Shown here one piece after another: positions 1 through 14,300 of a DNA stretch of 64,000 nt; positions within the stretch are counted from its first letter, which is position 1, and each line of letters opens with the position of its first letter. Under the pieces are notes generated by a model. The model searched no databases, was not told the DNA's origin, and was given only the letters and a program-made list of their open reading frames with translations. Source of the DNA: Panorpa germanica. Lineage: Eukaryota > Arthropoda > Insecta > Mecoptera > Panorpidae. The translations under genes and the position numbers were made by a program. The stretch is from the NCBI GenBank assembly GCA_963678705.1, contig OY783221.1:7068001-7132000 (forward strand), written 5' to 3'.

Positions 1-1229
1 ATAACAGATGATGAGGAAGATCATCTATTATACAAATATAGTACTAAGTTGAGAAATCCGTCATTTTTAAAATGTTTTAAAACAATAATTAAACTGAATC
101 TTGCATTCCCATGGGTTTACAACTGTAAACAAATATTCGAATTTCTTAAAATATGGTTTACGTCTCTACTAACTAACTCGGGATTAAATTTGGACCATAA
201 AACCCGATACAAAAATAAGTACCGAACTAAACTAACTCGGGGTTTCGTAACCCCGAAGTAAATAAAAAAACCATAAAACCGGCCCTTAAACTCTTAGGCC
301 GTACTTAGCTTAGTTTTTAAAAATATTAATTGTAAGTAATAACGTATAATCAATATATAATTATTTTAATTCAATGCAAGCGTCTTTGTTCCTTTTGTGA
401 AAAATCTTTGCCCATCATTTGGGCCCCCAACAAATCTTGATACCGGGCCCGTCTAAGGCACGCTACTTTACAGCGACTAGTATTAATTGAATATAATACT
501 TATATCCTTACCATTTAATTGTATTGTATTAAACTAATTTATAACTCATAGAACACCCTGTGCCTTACATTATGCTTATTTTCAGCTGATATCATAACTC
601 AATGTCACTATATTTATCTTATACTCTTTATAGTCTTATAACTTTAGAAATAATCTTTCCACTACAATCTAAAACAATATTATATCATCAAAATATAATA
701 CTTCTTGCGAAATTAAAAGTAATTCAATTAAAAAGTATATTTTAAAAACAATACTTATATTACTCTCATTTTATTTACATTGTTTAAATAGTATTTATAT
801 ATGTTTACATATACATTACATTACATTACATTACATATATTGATATGACGTAATCTCTACAGCAGACATAGCGGAGACTAGTACATACATACATACACAC
901 ATATATTTTTTTTCCACGAGTTTCATTGTATGTAAATATCGTTGAGAAAAAATAATGTTATATACACATATGATCTAGTTTAGAAGATTATGTTTTTTTA
1001 ATGTGTTACAAAACATATGGCGTCTATATTTTTTGCTGTTTCTTTCATCAATAGAGATTAAGAAAATCAAAACATCGTTTCTTAACCGAACTAAATTGCG
1101 TCTTTTTTAATTAATTTATTAAACTAAAGCCCCATTCCCATTTGATTAATTTAATTTCAAATTACTTAGTGATAGAAATATTTACTCTGACAGTCGATTT
1201 AGTCTGGCTTTTGCTGCTATAGTCAGAAA

Positions 1230-1450
1230 AACTCCCCCTGACAAGATGTGATAATGAAGAGGAGTGATCAGAAGCGTTGTGGCGTCACATGCAATATAAA
1301 ATATAGAAATTCTAAAAAATAGTTTAAGTTTAAAAAAAGGGTTCAGCCGCAAAATGTGACAATGTGTGACAAGTGCAGGGGCCGGGGGGCTTGTATAGAA
1401 ATAGCAGGAAATTTGTGTGGCCAATAGATTGCCCCTTCCCTCCTTCCCCC
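1230..1450 (-). repeat. TGACG(C/T)C-containing dispersed repeat, degenerate copy
   Basis: The block contains GTGGCGTCACATGCA followed by an A-rich stretch, then ATGTGACAATGTGTGACAAG and a G/C-rich run. The segment around 1,270-1,300 resembles 48,280-48,315, which has GCGACGTCACATGCAGTATA. This is the same general class as the TGACGTCAC repeats at 8.7, 59.0 and 60.2 kb. The family is not named here; termini are not clear. Confidence 0.45.
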
Positions 1451-2849
1451 CTAAACTAAAATTAAACTAGTGCAGGGAATGATATGCTATATTATTAAAA
1501 CAATAGCTACGAATAAAGTATCATTCCCACTCACTGCTTTTATTTTTATTATATGGCAATACGTGTAGTCATTCACAGTACCATTTTTAATTTAATTTAT
1601 TTTTTAAATTTTCTTAGTTTTTTTTAGAACCTTACAAGGTCCAATGTTTTAAATTAAAAATATTAAATTAAGAAAAACTATCTTATATCATAAGCTCTAA
1701 AATACGACAATCTCACAATATGCAGTAGAGTTTACTTTTAAAAGAAGTTTAATGTCAGTTTTGGAAAAATATAGAAGTGAAATCAATTTCTATTACTAAT
1801 TGTTATTAAAAATAGCAATTTTAATAATTTCACATACAATTTTGTCGAACTGTCAAAATTTATATTACTAACGATGCACCAACTAAATTGACTAAACTTA
1901 AATTAAAACACAAATGTGAAAAGGAATGCTTAAACGAAAACCTGAAATCTAGATTACAATATTAAATAAAAACAGTAAATTAAATATCAAAACAGTAAGT
2001 GGGAATGAGGCTTAATACTTAATAGTGTCTTCGTTTCACAATTCAGTTCTGCCTTGGTTTTACACCGTGTAAATGTGACAAACGTTGGTTTATTCAACCT
2101 TCTTGTCATCTACTTTATATCAATACTATTTATTAATAAAATTGTTAATAATAAATTTCACTATATCTCGCGCTACTTTGCTGTCAATGTTAACAATGTC
2201 AAATTTAGATATAAAAGTTACATTTTAACAGTGTAGGACTACAACAGAACTTGTCACTCTCTGGTCCATAGAGAGTATGCACAACATCTAACCTGATGAA
2301 TATTTAATGTGTTCTATTCACTTGACTCGCATGCAAATAGCTACATTACTATTTGTCGCATGTCTTAGACGACTCGCAAATTGTCTTACGACATGATAAA
2401 AAATGTTAGAAAATTATTTTAATTTACGTATGCAAATTGTTATTATATAAATAGAACAACCGGTCAATATACCCTCAATATATTGTAGATTTATTTCATC
2501 TTTAGAATTTACTGTTTTCTTGTATCTTGTATCTAAACTAGTATTTTTCTATTTGATATTTTAAGAGAAATTTTATTAATAAACTAGATAAACTCGGGCA
2601 AGATTCGCTGGGTCGAATTCAGATATGTTATGAAAGGGAAAGTGAATAAAAAAAACATACAGAAATACAGACGACGATCAACACGAAAGAAATGAATTCG
2701 ATTTTCGAATACAAGCTCTTATTTGAATGCAACGTTGTGTCAAAATTTCAAGTCAAGCGACCGGCTACCTTTCGACTTTTGCAAGCACAAACATATGCAT
2801 GCCTAATTTTTATATTGTGAGGATAAGTAATAGATTAAAACATTTTACC

Positions 2850-2898
2850 GTCTAAACAAACAAATAATATTACCCTCCTATTGTTTGTTTGTTTAGAC
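2850..2898. repeat. short perfect inverted repeat (hairpin)
   Basis: GTCTAAACAAACAA at 2,850-2,863 is exactly complementary to TTGTTTGTTTAGAC at 2,885-2,898, leaving a 21-nt loop. The stem is low-complexity (AAAC units), so chance or a MITE remnant is more likely than a small RNA gene. Confidence 0.4.
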
Positions 2899-5800
2899 AG
2901 TGTAACTATTATTGGTCCATCCTATATATAAAGATGAACGTATTATTAACGACTCTGCTGGTACAAACATCGCCAAAAGTTTACTTAATTCTAAATCTTT
3001 CCACTAGTATGTAACACAATTTTCAATCGAATTGCAACACTGTAACATGCTTAAATCAATATTTGTTTTATATCAGGTGGAAACAAATTCGTCATGTCAA
3101 TTTTACTGAAAATATCATTTTATCAGCGAAACTAATAAGTAGAAATATGTTTGAATATAAATGATTTTTGTTCGCTAATCTAATCAATTACTATGTTGTG
3201 TAAATAACAAAACAGAGACCTTATTCAATTTAATCTGTTAAGTGCATTAGTTTTGTTAAGCTCATAAATATAAATTAGAAATCATACAAAAACTATTTTG
3301 GTTAAAATTTATAAGTTTTCTGTTTTATTTTTTTAGCAGTAAATATTTGGCAAATAGTACTTGTATATTGCCTAATCCATGGGCGTCCGCTGAAGGTTCT
3401 ATAATAAATGTAAAACTATTGCTATTTGCGGAAATCCATTCGTTCGTCCTAAGATGTATTTGGATTTTTTTATTTTAATATCAAAATAGGACTACTCTCT
3501 AAAAATGTTAGAGATATATCGGGTTTTATTAGTAAGCAATTATATTAATTTAAATTTAGCGCCTTAAATAATTTCACTTAAGTTCTATCAGTCATTACAA
3601 TATTTTTTATATAAGCATACTAACCCATTAGTTAAATACTGCCGTATCCGTATAAAAAATATATATTAATACATATTTAAATTTTGCTTTTTTTAATATT
3701 AAACATATATAAACATATTTAAATTTAACTTTTTACACGAAGCGTCAATTTCTTATTTATTTACAAGTGAAAGTGTGTTTTAACGATTTATTTTGATTTA
3801 ATTTTTAATAAATATAAAAACAAAAACAGTTTAACCTAGGTTTTCCTCTCTATCCAGATTTTCTTGTATCCGGACTACCGTTGGTCCCAATTTATCCCTA
3901 TATGTGGTATTCTACTGTACATACATTTTTCTATGTAATTCTTTTTTTACACACTACATTTACAACCGATTCGACATTTTCCAGATAATTTTTTTTGATT
4001 ATTTTTTTTGATTATTTTTTTACTAATACATACAAATTTAAATATAGAAATTTACATGTAAAATCTATAAAACAAGTAATAAATTATTAATAGAAATTGT
4101 ATGATAATGTGAAAAAAACTAAAAGTTATTATTAGTAAGTATGGGCCAATAACTGGGTCTAATCCAAAATGATTCTCTCTAATGGTTCATTTGGAAGAAT
4201 GTAAATATTGTCATTATATATTATGGCGTGGATTCTGAAAACATATTGTGAAATATAAAGGATCGTTTCTATTGGTACAGGTGGTGATTATATTTTGCAA
4301 TGAATGTAGCAGTCTTTTTATATGAGGCTTGGAAATGTTGGATAATAATAAGTGGCAGGTACTGAAGAAGAAGGATGTTTTGAACTAAGGATGAGGTCTA
4401 GAGAAAGAGAAGAAGAGAAAAATAAAAAAGAAAGCAAGAAAATGGTGCGAAACGAAGAAAGACAATAAATGTTGGTATTAAATAAGCAATGGGTATGTAA
4501 TAGGCTTGATGGAGGATCACTTCCAATATAAAGAAACAAGAAATGGTACTGTAGAAAAATATTGATCCAGTGGATACGATTCTTCATATATTACATATTT
4601 TCAAGTCGTGTTTTTATTTCGTAAAAAAAATATATTGCCCAATAGCAGTGCTATATATAAAACATGCGTTAATGTAAAATTTATGTCACGGAAATTTCAA
4701 GGTTGTGCTACATCCGCTTGTAACTTTAAAGGCGGCTTTAAATTACTATTAACGATTTAAAAATAAGTATCAATTATTTAATCTTAAGGAGTTGATTCAG
4801 TTAATGATCTATGTGCCAGACACGTTCATTTTTAATAAAATATACTACTTTAAATTGTCTTATTTAAATTAATAACGGTTAATTATTTTCGTGTTCTTTT
4901 TTCTTATACATGTGAAAAAAATATCTATTCTCACCTAATTTTATAAAAAAATCTAGATTTGTGTTTTTTTTTCTTAAAAATTAAAAACTCGCGTAACTAC
5001 ACGTAAAATGTAATTGCCTCTCTTTTACTCTAATTGGAAATGATTCGAAGTTTGATTACATTTATGTGGAGTGTATAATGGATAATCCACTATTGGTATA
5101 TATCCTTTACAATATACAAAAATTTATAGTACTCTATTGATGAGGTTATAGCAAGATAACCTTTACAAACTGATCTCTGAGTGCGGTTAAGATGTAAGTC
5201 AGTGACAATGAAATATCAGAACAATTAATGTAAAATAAACAATACAGATATAAAATAATAAAATCGTTGTAATAATTAAAAAGAAATCTAAAAACTGCAC
5301 AAAGTAGATGACTCTGAAAAGGGTCTATATAATATTAAAAAATTTACAACATTTTCAAAAGAATAAATATCAAATATTCGTGTTTAACAAATAATTAACA
5401 TACTTTCATTATTTCCTCAAAATAAAAAAGACACCAAGTTTTGTAATTAAAATAAAGATAACGGAAAAAACATAAAAAGTTTCTTTTTAATTACAACACT
5501 TGTCCGTGCGTAAAAGATTTTTAATTCTTCATAAATTGATAAAAGTTAAACATCTTAGGATTAGCGTCATTTCTACTTTTTCTACAAAACAATTTGAAAC
5601 CTTAGACGCAACTGTCTCCACTGGTACTAAATTCACTTAAAACACTAGTTTGTATGTTTCACTATTTTGGAATATGAATCATATTTTAAAAAGGATCTAT
5701 GCTACTTTTTCTGTATGTAATATTTATGTATTTATGTATAAAATTTATGCAGGAATTATGTACAAGACATATAACAATCATTGCTTAATAATTGCACGAG

Positions 5801-6794
5801 TATGATATAAGATGCATAATTAATTAATTAGTCACAATATTAACACGCTTATAATAAAACTAAAATATTTATTACCGAAATGACGTCAGAGCCCGTTTTA
5901 ACACAAAACATTACATTTAATAGCTATGTGTTCAACCATTATTTATTTAGGTTAGTTCTTTCAAGTCACAGCTAAACTTCAATTAGGTTTAAACTTTAAC
6001 CTAAAAATGAGTTTTATTAATTGTAGTTTTGTCCAAAAATTTAATGTACGTATTTTACAAGATACAAAAGTGCGAACCAAAGGTTTATAATAAACCTCAG
6101 TTAACTAAACATTGGAAAACAGCTCTTATTTTTTAATTTTTAAAAGCATAATTCTTATAATTATTATATTTTAATATACCCAATACAAAATAGGACTCTG
6201 TCAATTATGTAATAATAATGTATTTAATAAACTGGTATAAATTATTTATAGAACAGATAGATTAATTCAAGATATCGTAGTTTTTAATTAATGTGATTAT
6301 ATTTAAATTTATTAGCAGTTTTATTAAAATATATCTAAAAATAACTATGTATTAAATGTTTTAAAAAACATAGTCGTTATCATTAAAACATAGTTATTTT
6401 AGTAATTTTACTGATAAAACTAGAAAATAGTAATTCTAAAATAAATGTAACCTATACATCATGAGTATATAAATAAATACTGGAGCTATTCAAATACTTT
6501 TTTTCCATAAATGAGTTAATTTGTACGTAATTTGTTTGCCAACGAATGACGTACACATTCACTAATTGGATGTTACTTGGCTTCGGGGCATCCATCAATC
6601 CATTGCTGTTTTGCGCTGTTTTCTGTTTGTGAGGGGAACACATCATATATCACAAAAGCTAAATAATATTCATTCACTTTGATTGTTTTCATTACAGAAT
6701 ATTTAACTCTTAATTGAATTATTTATATCATTTTTTTCATTCAAATGAAATTTCTCTGTATTCATTTATTTTTTAATTTGATATTTTACTATTA

Positions 6795-7570
6795 GAACCA
6801 CTTTTCTACAGAATTAAATAAAATTTAAATAAGATGTTAATATAAGTGTCTTTAATTTAATTACAAAATTTCATATGTTTTGACCAGCTGTGAAGCGAGA
6901 TATTAACAATTAAAGTGCGCAAGGTTTCAATTTTTTTAAAAAAAAATTTAATTTATTTATATTAATGTACAACATTTTAGGTTTATTGTATGAAAATTTG
7001 AAGTCGATTGGAGTAAAACTGTCGGAGATATGTCTAGACCTCTCTGGTCTAGTTTCTTCTTTCTTTGAAACTTTTAAACGCGTTTTTCTCACACTTAGCT
7101 CTTGCAGAGTCGGTGCCCTCTCTAGCTCAAAATCTACTGAACCGATCCTTTTGAAATTTTGCACACTCTTTCTTTACATAAATGCTGAGGTAACGCTGTC
7201 GAGTATTTTTTTTAATTTCAACGTATTTTAAAATAACAAAGTTTCTGATTTTTTTCATGAAAAATTTTAAAGTGTTGTAAAAAATTGAAAAATGAATAAA
7301 AGAAATAAAACTCGACAGGAATACCTACAGAAACTTATCAACTAATGAAATCCTCTTGGTTTTTCGATTTCAAAAAATTTCACAAAGTATTCTTTAAATG
7401 TTATTTTATCATGCAGAAATTATAAAAATAATTATATATTAACTGTGTCGTCAAAAAACATTATCGAAAATATGCTCTTTTTGTATCGATTTAACCTTAA
7501 CCCCTCCCCCCCTTAACTTATTAGTTGTATTTAATATCCGACTATACTTTTGCCAACGATTGTCACCATT
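6795..7570 (+). repeat. dispersed repeat family A, copy 1
   Basis: The block shares long segments with 13,051-13,531, 40,345-40,700 and (inverted) 55,931-56,940. Shared landmarks include GAAGTCGATTGGAGTAAAAC, then CTGTCGGAGATAT, then CTCTAGCTCAAAATCTACTG, and AACAAAGTTTCTGATTTTTT. The open frames at 6,910-7,231 on both strands lie wholly inside this repeat and are not treated as genes. The outer edge near 6,795 matches copy 2 (ACCACTTTTCT) and the other edge near 7,545-7,570 matches 13,503-13,531. I see no obvious terminal inverted repeat, so the class is unresolved. Confidence 0.7.
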
Positions 7571-7935
7571 GATTGACCTTAAAATGAGCTTATTTCAAGC
7601 TAAAAAACATACTTCATACGTTTATTTTTGTAACCAGCAACAGTATTCTATCAGCAGTAGAATGCGAAAAGAACAAATCCATTATGTTTTAAACATAAAA
7701 ACAACATACGGAAACTATATTCCATTTATTATGTGTTTAATAATAATTGTGAAAACAAATTACCTATTGTTTTAACTCCTCCCTTTTTCCTAAGATATTA
7801 TAAATAGATAAAAATATGTAATGTTATATTTTATCTATATAGATACTTAAAAGCATAACAAACATGTTTTTCGCTTAGTATCATATAACACTAAACACCA
7901 ACCATATGAATAGCTATGGCAAGAAGATATGAAGT

Positions 7936-7971
7936 GGGGAGTGTGGAGTGTGGGTGGGGAGAGAAGAGGGG
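7936..7971 (+). other. G-rich tract with quadruplex potential
   Basis: Four runs of three or four G occur within 36 bases (7,936-7,939, 7,952-7,954, 7,956-7,959 and 7,968-7,971) in otherwise AT-rich intron DNA. One loop is about 12 nt, so quadruplex formation is possible but not strongly predicted. Confidence 0.3.
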
Positions 7972-8371
7972 ATAAGGTTTTAATCTAATCAATGAATTTA
8001 TCACGTATGTCTGTATAATGTGTTTCTATGTATCTACTGAAAGACATTGAAGGATTTGCACATGACATGTTACGACATCCTAAGATATGTGTCACGCGCT
8101 TAGCGGCTAACTTCATGTTTGTGTAAGTACAGGGTTACCCGGAATAACACTTTACTAAATTATATACAAATTAATGAATATTAATAAATATAATATATAT
8201 ATGTAAAGAAATTAGATACCTTCATTTCAGATACGATTCTAAACCCTCCATCCAACAAATTTATATCAATAGATTATCAATCGTAGATTACAAAATATAA
8301 GTGCAATAAATATTGCATTTCCTTTGATCATTACAATTAAAAAATAACATAAAAAATAAATAAAAACTTAC

Positions 8372-11300
8372 CTAATCGTAGTTCTCCAAAATTTCCACAT
8401 CCAATTTTTTTCCCCACCCGAAAATTAGGGCCTACCATGAGAACCCCCGAAGAGGAACTCATGGAATGTCTAGAAGAATGCATGCTAGTGCCACCCCTAG
8501 CTCCGGTGTTGACCGCAGCCGTTCCCGCAACGCCACTAGTCCTAAAACAAAACATTATTTATTAAAATGGAATTCTAGAATCAATATAAAATTAACACAA
8601 CATAAATAACGATATACGGGTTCGGAATATTCTATATTCTGTAAGAGATCATTATACATTACGTCACACAAGGTTAATAACCTTGTCACACATTATAGAT
8701 ACACCATCCCCTGCTTGTGTGACGTCACTCATTTGAAAAAAGATCTTTTTGATTATTCGTTTTCTTTTGACCGGTTTTTTCAGGTCAATTTTTAGAGTAG
8801 ATGTGGCGTTACGAAACTGTGCTTCATAACATTGGGTTCAAGGTTCATAACCTTGTCACACATTATCCCCTGCTTGTGTGACGTCACTCATTTGAAAATT
8901 AATTATTTGTTTTTTTATCTGGTTTTTTTATGTCAATTTTTAGATTAGAAATGTAACATTACGAAACTGTACTTTTGCTTTTGTTTGTGGACCAAACTGT
9001 GCTTGTGACATAATTAATGTGTGACAACTAAATACAAATTAAGCATTTACCAATAAGTACCAGATAAGTTGCGTTTGCTATTGTGTTTAGAATGTATCAA
9101 GAAAATAATACATATATTAGCCGTTTATTTTAAAACTGGAATAAGTCCATTGCAGTTACAGTACCGTGTTAAAGTGACTAAAATCCAGAAGCCTTAAATG
9201 GTGAAAAAAGTAATTTGAAGCAAGAAGTAGAATGGGGTCTCATGGTACTCGTAGTCCAACAGTCTCAAATATCGATATAAACTTTAAAAATTGTTTTTGA
9301 TATATAAAAATGAAACAAACAGTTTCACCGCGATTTCCTTTAATTCACAATAAAATTAACTGTAATTAATAGGTAGGATTAATACACATGTCTAGTCATC
9401 TATTTTAATCAACGCTTTCCGTTAGGAAATACTTCAAAATTAAGACATAAAACTGTATATTCCATCAAAGTAAATATATTCTTTTAAGTAAGTTGTATAG
9501 AAAAGAATTTCATCCTATTACAAGAATTATTAACAAGAAAAAAATGGCATTTTTTTCAAAAACAAGACAGACTCAATGCCAGAGATTCATAATGTCGGTC
9601 ATATAATAGGACAAGTTGCAATACAATTAGATTTGGAAGCCAATTAATATAGTTTCCTAAACAAAATACAGCTGAATTATCTGACACTTCTGACCCAGTT
9701 CCATCATGAGAACTGCAAGCTTGACAGAAGGTCTCAGCTCACTTGAAACGGGCTGCAACATTTTAGAAAATATTGACTCCACAAGAACGCGTGGAATAAA
9801 AAAATAATATCTTCCTACGATGAAATTTTGCATGAAAAAATGAAGGAATCATCGTGTCCTGAGACAAACTTGTTAGATTTTATGAAGCCATCTCATCGAA
9901 ATAACTTCTCTTACATAACTAACATTGTCTTTTTTAATATTTTGTATTAATATATTCAAAAAACAAAAAAATATTACATTATATAAGTTTTACCCCGACT
10001 TATGTGAATCGGACTTAAGGTGAAACGATACTTGGCCATTTTTGATTCGCGAAATATAGATGGCGATACTATACAGCAGGTTAAATATTATCAAAAAAAC
10101 CATGTTTTTTTATGTTTAGTTCGTTTTATGTAGGTAACTATAAATGCGAATCAAAATCTAAATTTTTTAAAAAGAAAAACAATTTCCGTCGCATGAATAA
10201 TGTAAAATTGACGACACAGTAGTGGAAAACATTCGATCCCTGGACTATTCGATCTCTGGGTTTGGTTGTTATGAAGTTAAATTGATTATGTAAGATACAT
10301 ATTTGTAAACTTATTATGCAGTGACGTAGCGTGTAGCTCACATATGTGATGCCACGACACCACAAAAACTAGCAACATTGTAGGATATTGTTGATTATAG
10401 AACTCTGCCGCCGTTAAATAAATGAAAATAGAAAAAAGAAATGTCTGCGCTTAAATAAACAAATAGAAAATCAATATTCAATAATGGGACAGTATAAACA
10501 GAAACCAAAGTATCTTGTTTTCTTTCTTATATTTTAGAATTTGTGTTACTTTTTACTAACTATAATTTTTACTCGAAAATATTCCAAAAATTCTGAACTT
10601 TTTAAATTCTTAAGAAATGTAATATGCACTTGCTTTCCAGAAATTTTGAACGCTTATTGCTGGAACCAATTATAAAAATAAGGAAAATATTCGAATAATT
10701 TTTTATTTTTTGATTATCTAGAAATACAATTAATTAAGAAAGTTTATCTTAATTCTCGAGAAATGGAAAAAACACAAATCCTAAATTTTATCTGTATGTT
10801 TGTGTTGTAAAAACTAATTGGCTCACCACAAAGCTAACTCGATAATCGTACTCGTACTGTAATACATTTGCACGAAAACAAACTTCTGCCATAAATCATA
10901 CACTCTACATTTATATTAGCAACTTTGCAAACCGGTCCTAAACCCAATGAGTACTCATGCGCAATAACAAATTTTTGAAATGACAACCAGGCTTGCTTGG
11001 TCCTTTACCATCGTTTACCGTTACAAGAGACATGCATTTTTCACCGTACAGATTTAAAAATTTATTTTAGACACAATGTGTACAAACATAATAATTGATA
11101 GTTATATTAAGTGTACGCATACATTTTAAATAAATATTTGTTTCTGAAAAGGTTGCTTCAAATATTGTTACAAAAATGCAGGTGTAAACGTTCGAGCAAC
11201 TTTTCATCGAATGATTTACGACAAGCGCCGGTTTTACGACGTGCAAAGTTGCTAATATAAATACAGTTTACGATCTAAATAAACGCACTTGCAATTTTTT

Positions 11301-14300
11301 TATGAATGGAAACATGAACTAGTGTACTACACTATAGGTTAATTTTAAACTGCGTTAACAGAAAGGTAACATAACAATAAAAGCAAGAAGAGATTGTATC
11401 TACGAAATAGTTGATAAAGTTTTTACAAAATAAAAGAAATGAATAAAATATTACTATTTACTCATAACACTAACCAAATGTTCAAACGGAATCAACATTA
11501 AGGGCGTCCGCACAAGGGGCGACTGGTTGCAAACCTTAGCCCCGAATCTGCCCGAACCGAATGTGATTACAACTGTGTTGTTAGTAAATAACGAACGTGT
11601 TTACGAGTGAGATAAAACACACGGCACGAACGTAACTAAACTGATTTTAAACTGGTTTTAGCATATATTCAGCGACTATATTTCTCGGTCGCAGGGCATT
11701 GTTGGTTTCATCAACAGAGATGTTTACGAATACGATTGAAAAGTATTTAAATACATACATACAATCAAATATAACAAAATAGAATCCCCTGTTTTGCTAT
11801 TGTTCAAAATTCTATAGAGTCACGATACACGGCTCGACATGGTTCGTGCTCATTTTCGTTGAAAACTTCGTTTCGCGTTTGCCTTTCTCGTGTTTTATCT
11901 CACTCGCATACACATTCAATCTCTCGCTAACAACAGTTTTAATCACATTCGCTTCGGGCAGATTCGGGTCTAAGGTTTGCAACCAGTCGCGTCGTGTGCG
12001 GAGGGCCTAAGAGTCTATATGTACATATCAATGCAGAAATACGTCCGTTCATTGGCATTGTCTGACCTTTGTAAACTTAGTGAAATATTTAATATTCTTT
12101 TTAGTTATTAAAAGATTTTTTCGTTGTTTTTATATTATTAAAGAATTTACTCTTTCACGTATAGTCTGTATAAAGAAAACATTAAATCTCTCGATTTTTT
12201 TTATGGGGTGTCACACAAATAAAATACGACTCTATACACCAACTTTTGAAATTAAGTAGAAAAAAAAAGTGACTGCATTTCCAAATCAAGTAAATATACA
12301 AACTATTACAAAAATGTTACTGTTGAAAGCAAATCATACACTTAATGTCCACCATAATTTAATAAAATACCCATAAATCATAATCATATGACCAGATGTA
12401 TGATATGTTGTATAAAATTATGCAATATAAATTATTAATAATAAATAAAATATAAAATAATGACGTAATTTTTTACAAAGATCATTAAAATTCAAGTTCA
12501 TTGACTCATAGATTAATTACATATGCATAAATACAATTCACGATATGAATAAAGTATTTTAGATAATTTGTAATAACTAATCATACTAAAAGTAATATTA
12601 CGACGAGTCCATACCTATAACTGCAGTATATATTTAGTGTTATAAAACCTTGATGAGAACGAACGATATTTGTAGTGATTCATTGGTATTATGAAGAAAC
12701 ACATATACATTTTGAAGGTAAAATACTAATACAAACATAAAATTATCATCTGGAATGTTTCTCTTTTACATGCACTACCATTTTTTACCTTTACGACCAA
12801 AGAAATCATTTCTATTGAAGTATTTCTTAGAAGAATTAGATTTGTTTAGTAAAATTGTGTGATTCAATTAAATTAAATTTTTTATAATAGAACGTAGATA
12901 TTTTAAAGAACAAAAAGAATTATTAAGAAACGTTTGCATTTTTTTTATTTCTTTGTTACAGCTATTTTAAGAAGAAGTAGACATTTGTGGAGATGAGTGT
13001 ACTAAATTTTGTAAATGTAAATATTTCTTCCGAATGATAGTTCACTAGTAAAACCACTTTTCTTTGATAAAATTTAAATATGATATTAAAATAAGTGTCC
13101 TTAATTGAATTACTAATTCCAAACGTTTTGACCAGCTGTAGAGCTAGATATTAATAATTAAAGTTCGCATATTTAACATGCAGGAAGCCTAGAAAGTGTA
13201 TCGTGCATATATCTCAAGAACGGTTCTACAAATTTTTTAAAAATAAATACGAAAATTTTTTTTTTTTAGATTATTTGATCACTAGTAAAAAAATATATAG
13301 CTGTTTAACGCAACTTTTCATACTTTACAAAGCGCACCCCTGTTATACAATACACAATACATACCTTACTATATACAACATTGTCGCCATATTTCTCAAC
13401 AGTGTTGTGAGCTTACATGTCTTATAAAAGCTTACATTTATTGAGTACAGTCTCCGAAAAAAATGAGTGTACGTAACGTTAATACTGAACATACATACTA
13501 TTATACTTTTGCCTAAGATTGTCACTAGCGAACTGTCTTAAAACAATTTTGTCTTGACGGTTCTGTCGTAAAGTGAACCTATGGTCGAACTATAGACACA
13601 ATTTTGAAAACTAAATAACTACCTTCAAATCAAATGCTTACAAATTCTTATCTTAAATTTTAAATATATTTCAAAAATTCTTTTGACAATATTAAACCGT
13701 TATTATTCATTAAGTATATGTTCAAAATTTTCCAAAATATTTATTAACCTATTGATTATAATCATACAATGTAAACATGGTAAATATTTATATTTTAAAC
13801 TACTTAAGTCAAATAATTAACATTTTGAAACAATATAAAGAAAGTCATAAAAACAAATAATAATAGCAATTTGTTAAGGAACTATACAAAATGAATCATC
13901 GAACGATAATTTTGTATTAAAATAGAATTCTAATAATTAATGTGTCACTCACACTACAAAACATTAATGGCGATTCTGATAGGTCAAATAAATCAGACGG
14001 CTTTATTTATAGTTATCTGTCATAAAAGCAAAGGGATTTTTTATACACTATCGGAAGAAATTGGTTACAAAAGAATCAGTAAACAAAATATAACAAATTT
14101 ATTCAACTACATTGCAAAAACCTGTACATGGGGTCGTTCAATAAGAGCAGTCATTTTAAATCTGTAGAGAAACGCAATATTTCCGTGAAAAATAGTAATA
14201 TTTTTATTTTAATCCAAAGTACAAACTCTGAGGTTAGTAATGAAACACAATATCTGCCATATGTCACCGAAATATTGCGTTTTTCTATTGATTTAAAATG

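Larger units (their letters stand above)
1..8371. other. gish second intron (incomplete), AT-rich, repeats only
   Basis: No exon was recognised here on either strand. The CK1-gamma gene must continue on the minus strand past position 1, because the exon ending at 8,372 finishes in the glycine-rich loop and no downstream kinase motif (catalytic HRD or DFG-like segments) was found. The stretch holds a TGACG-type repeat fragment near 1,230-1,450, a short hairpin at 2,850-2,898, one copy of a dispersed repeat (6,795-7,570) and a G-rich tract near 7,936. The open frames in the interval are low-complexity or lie inside repeats. Confidence 0.6.

Noticed and set aside
811..835. TTACA-type tandem repeats as a telomere-like array
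   Set aside because: Only four or five ACATT units; a plain microsatellite, not the insect TTAGG repeat.
4318..4587. 89-codon minus-strand frame
   Set aside because: Low-complexity Ser/Leu/Phe translation of a purine-rich tract; no domain or gene structure.
6910..7231. Open frames of 84 and 88 codons on opposite strands
   Set aside because: They lie inside dispersed repeat family A, whose other copies break the frames; no start context or homology.
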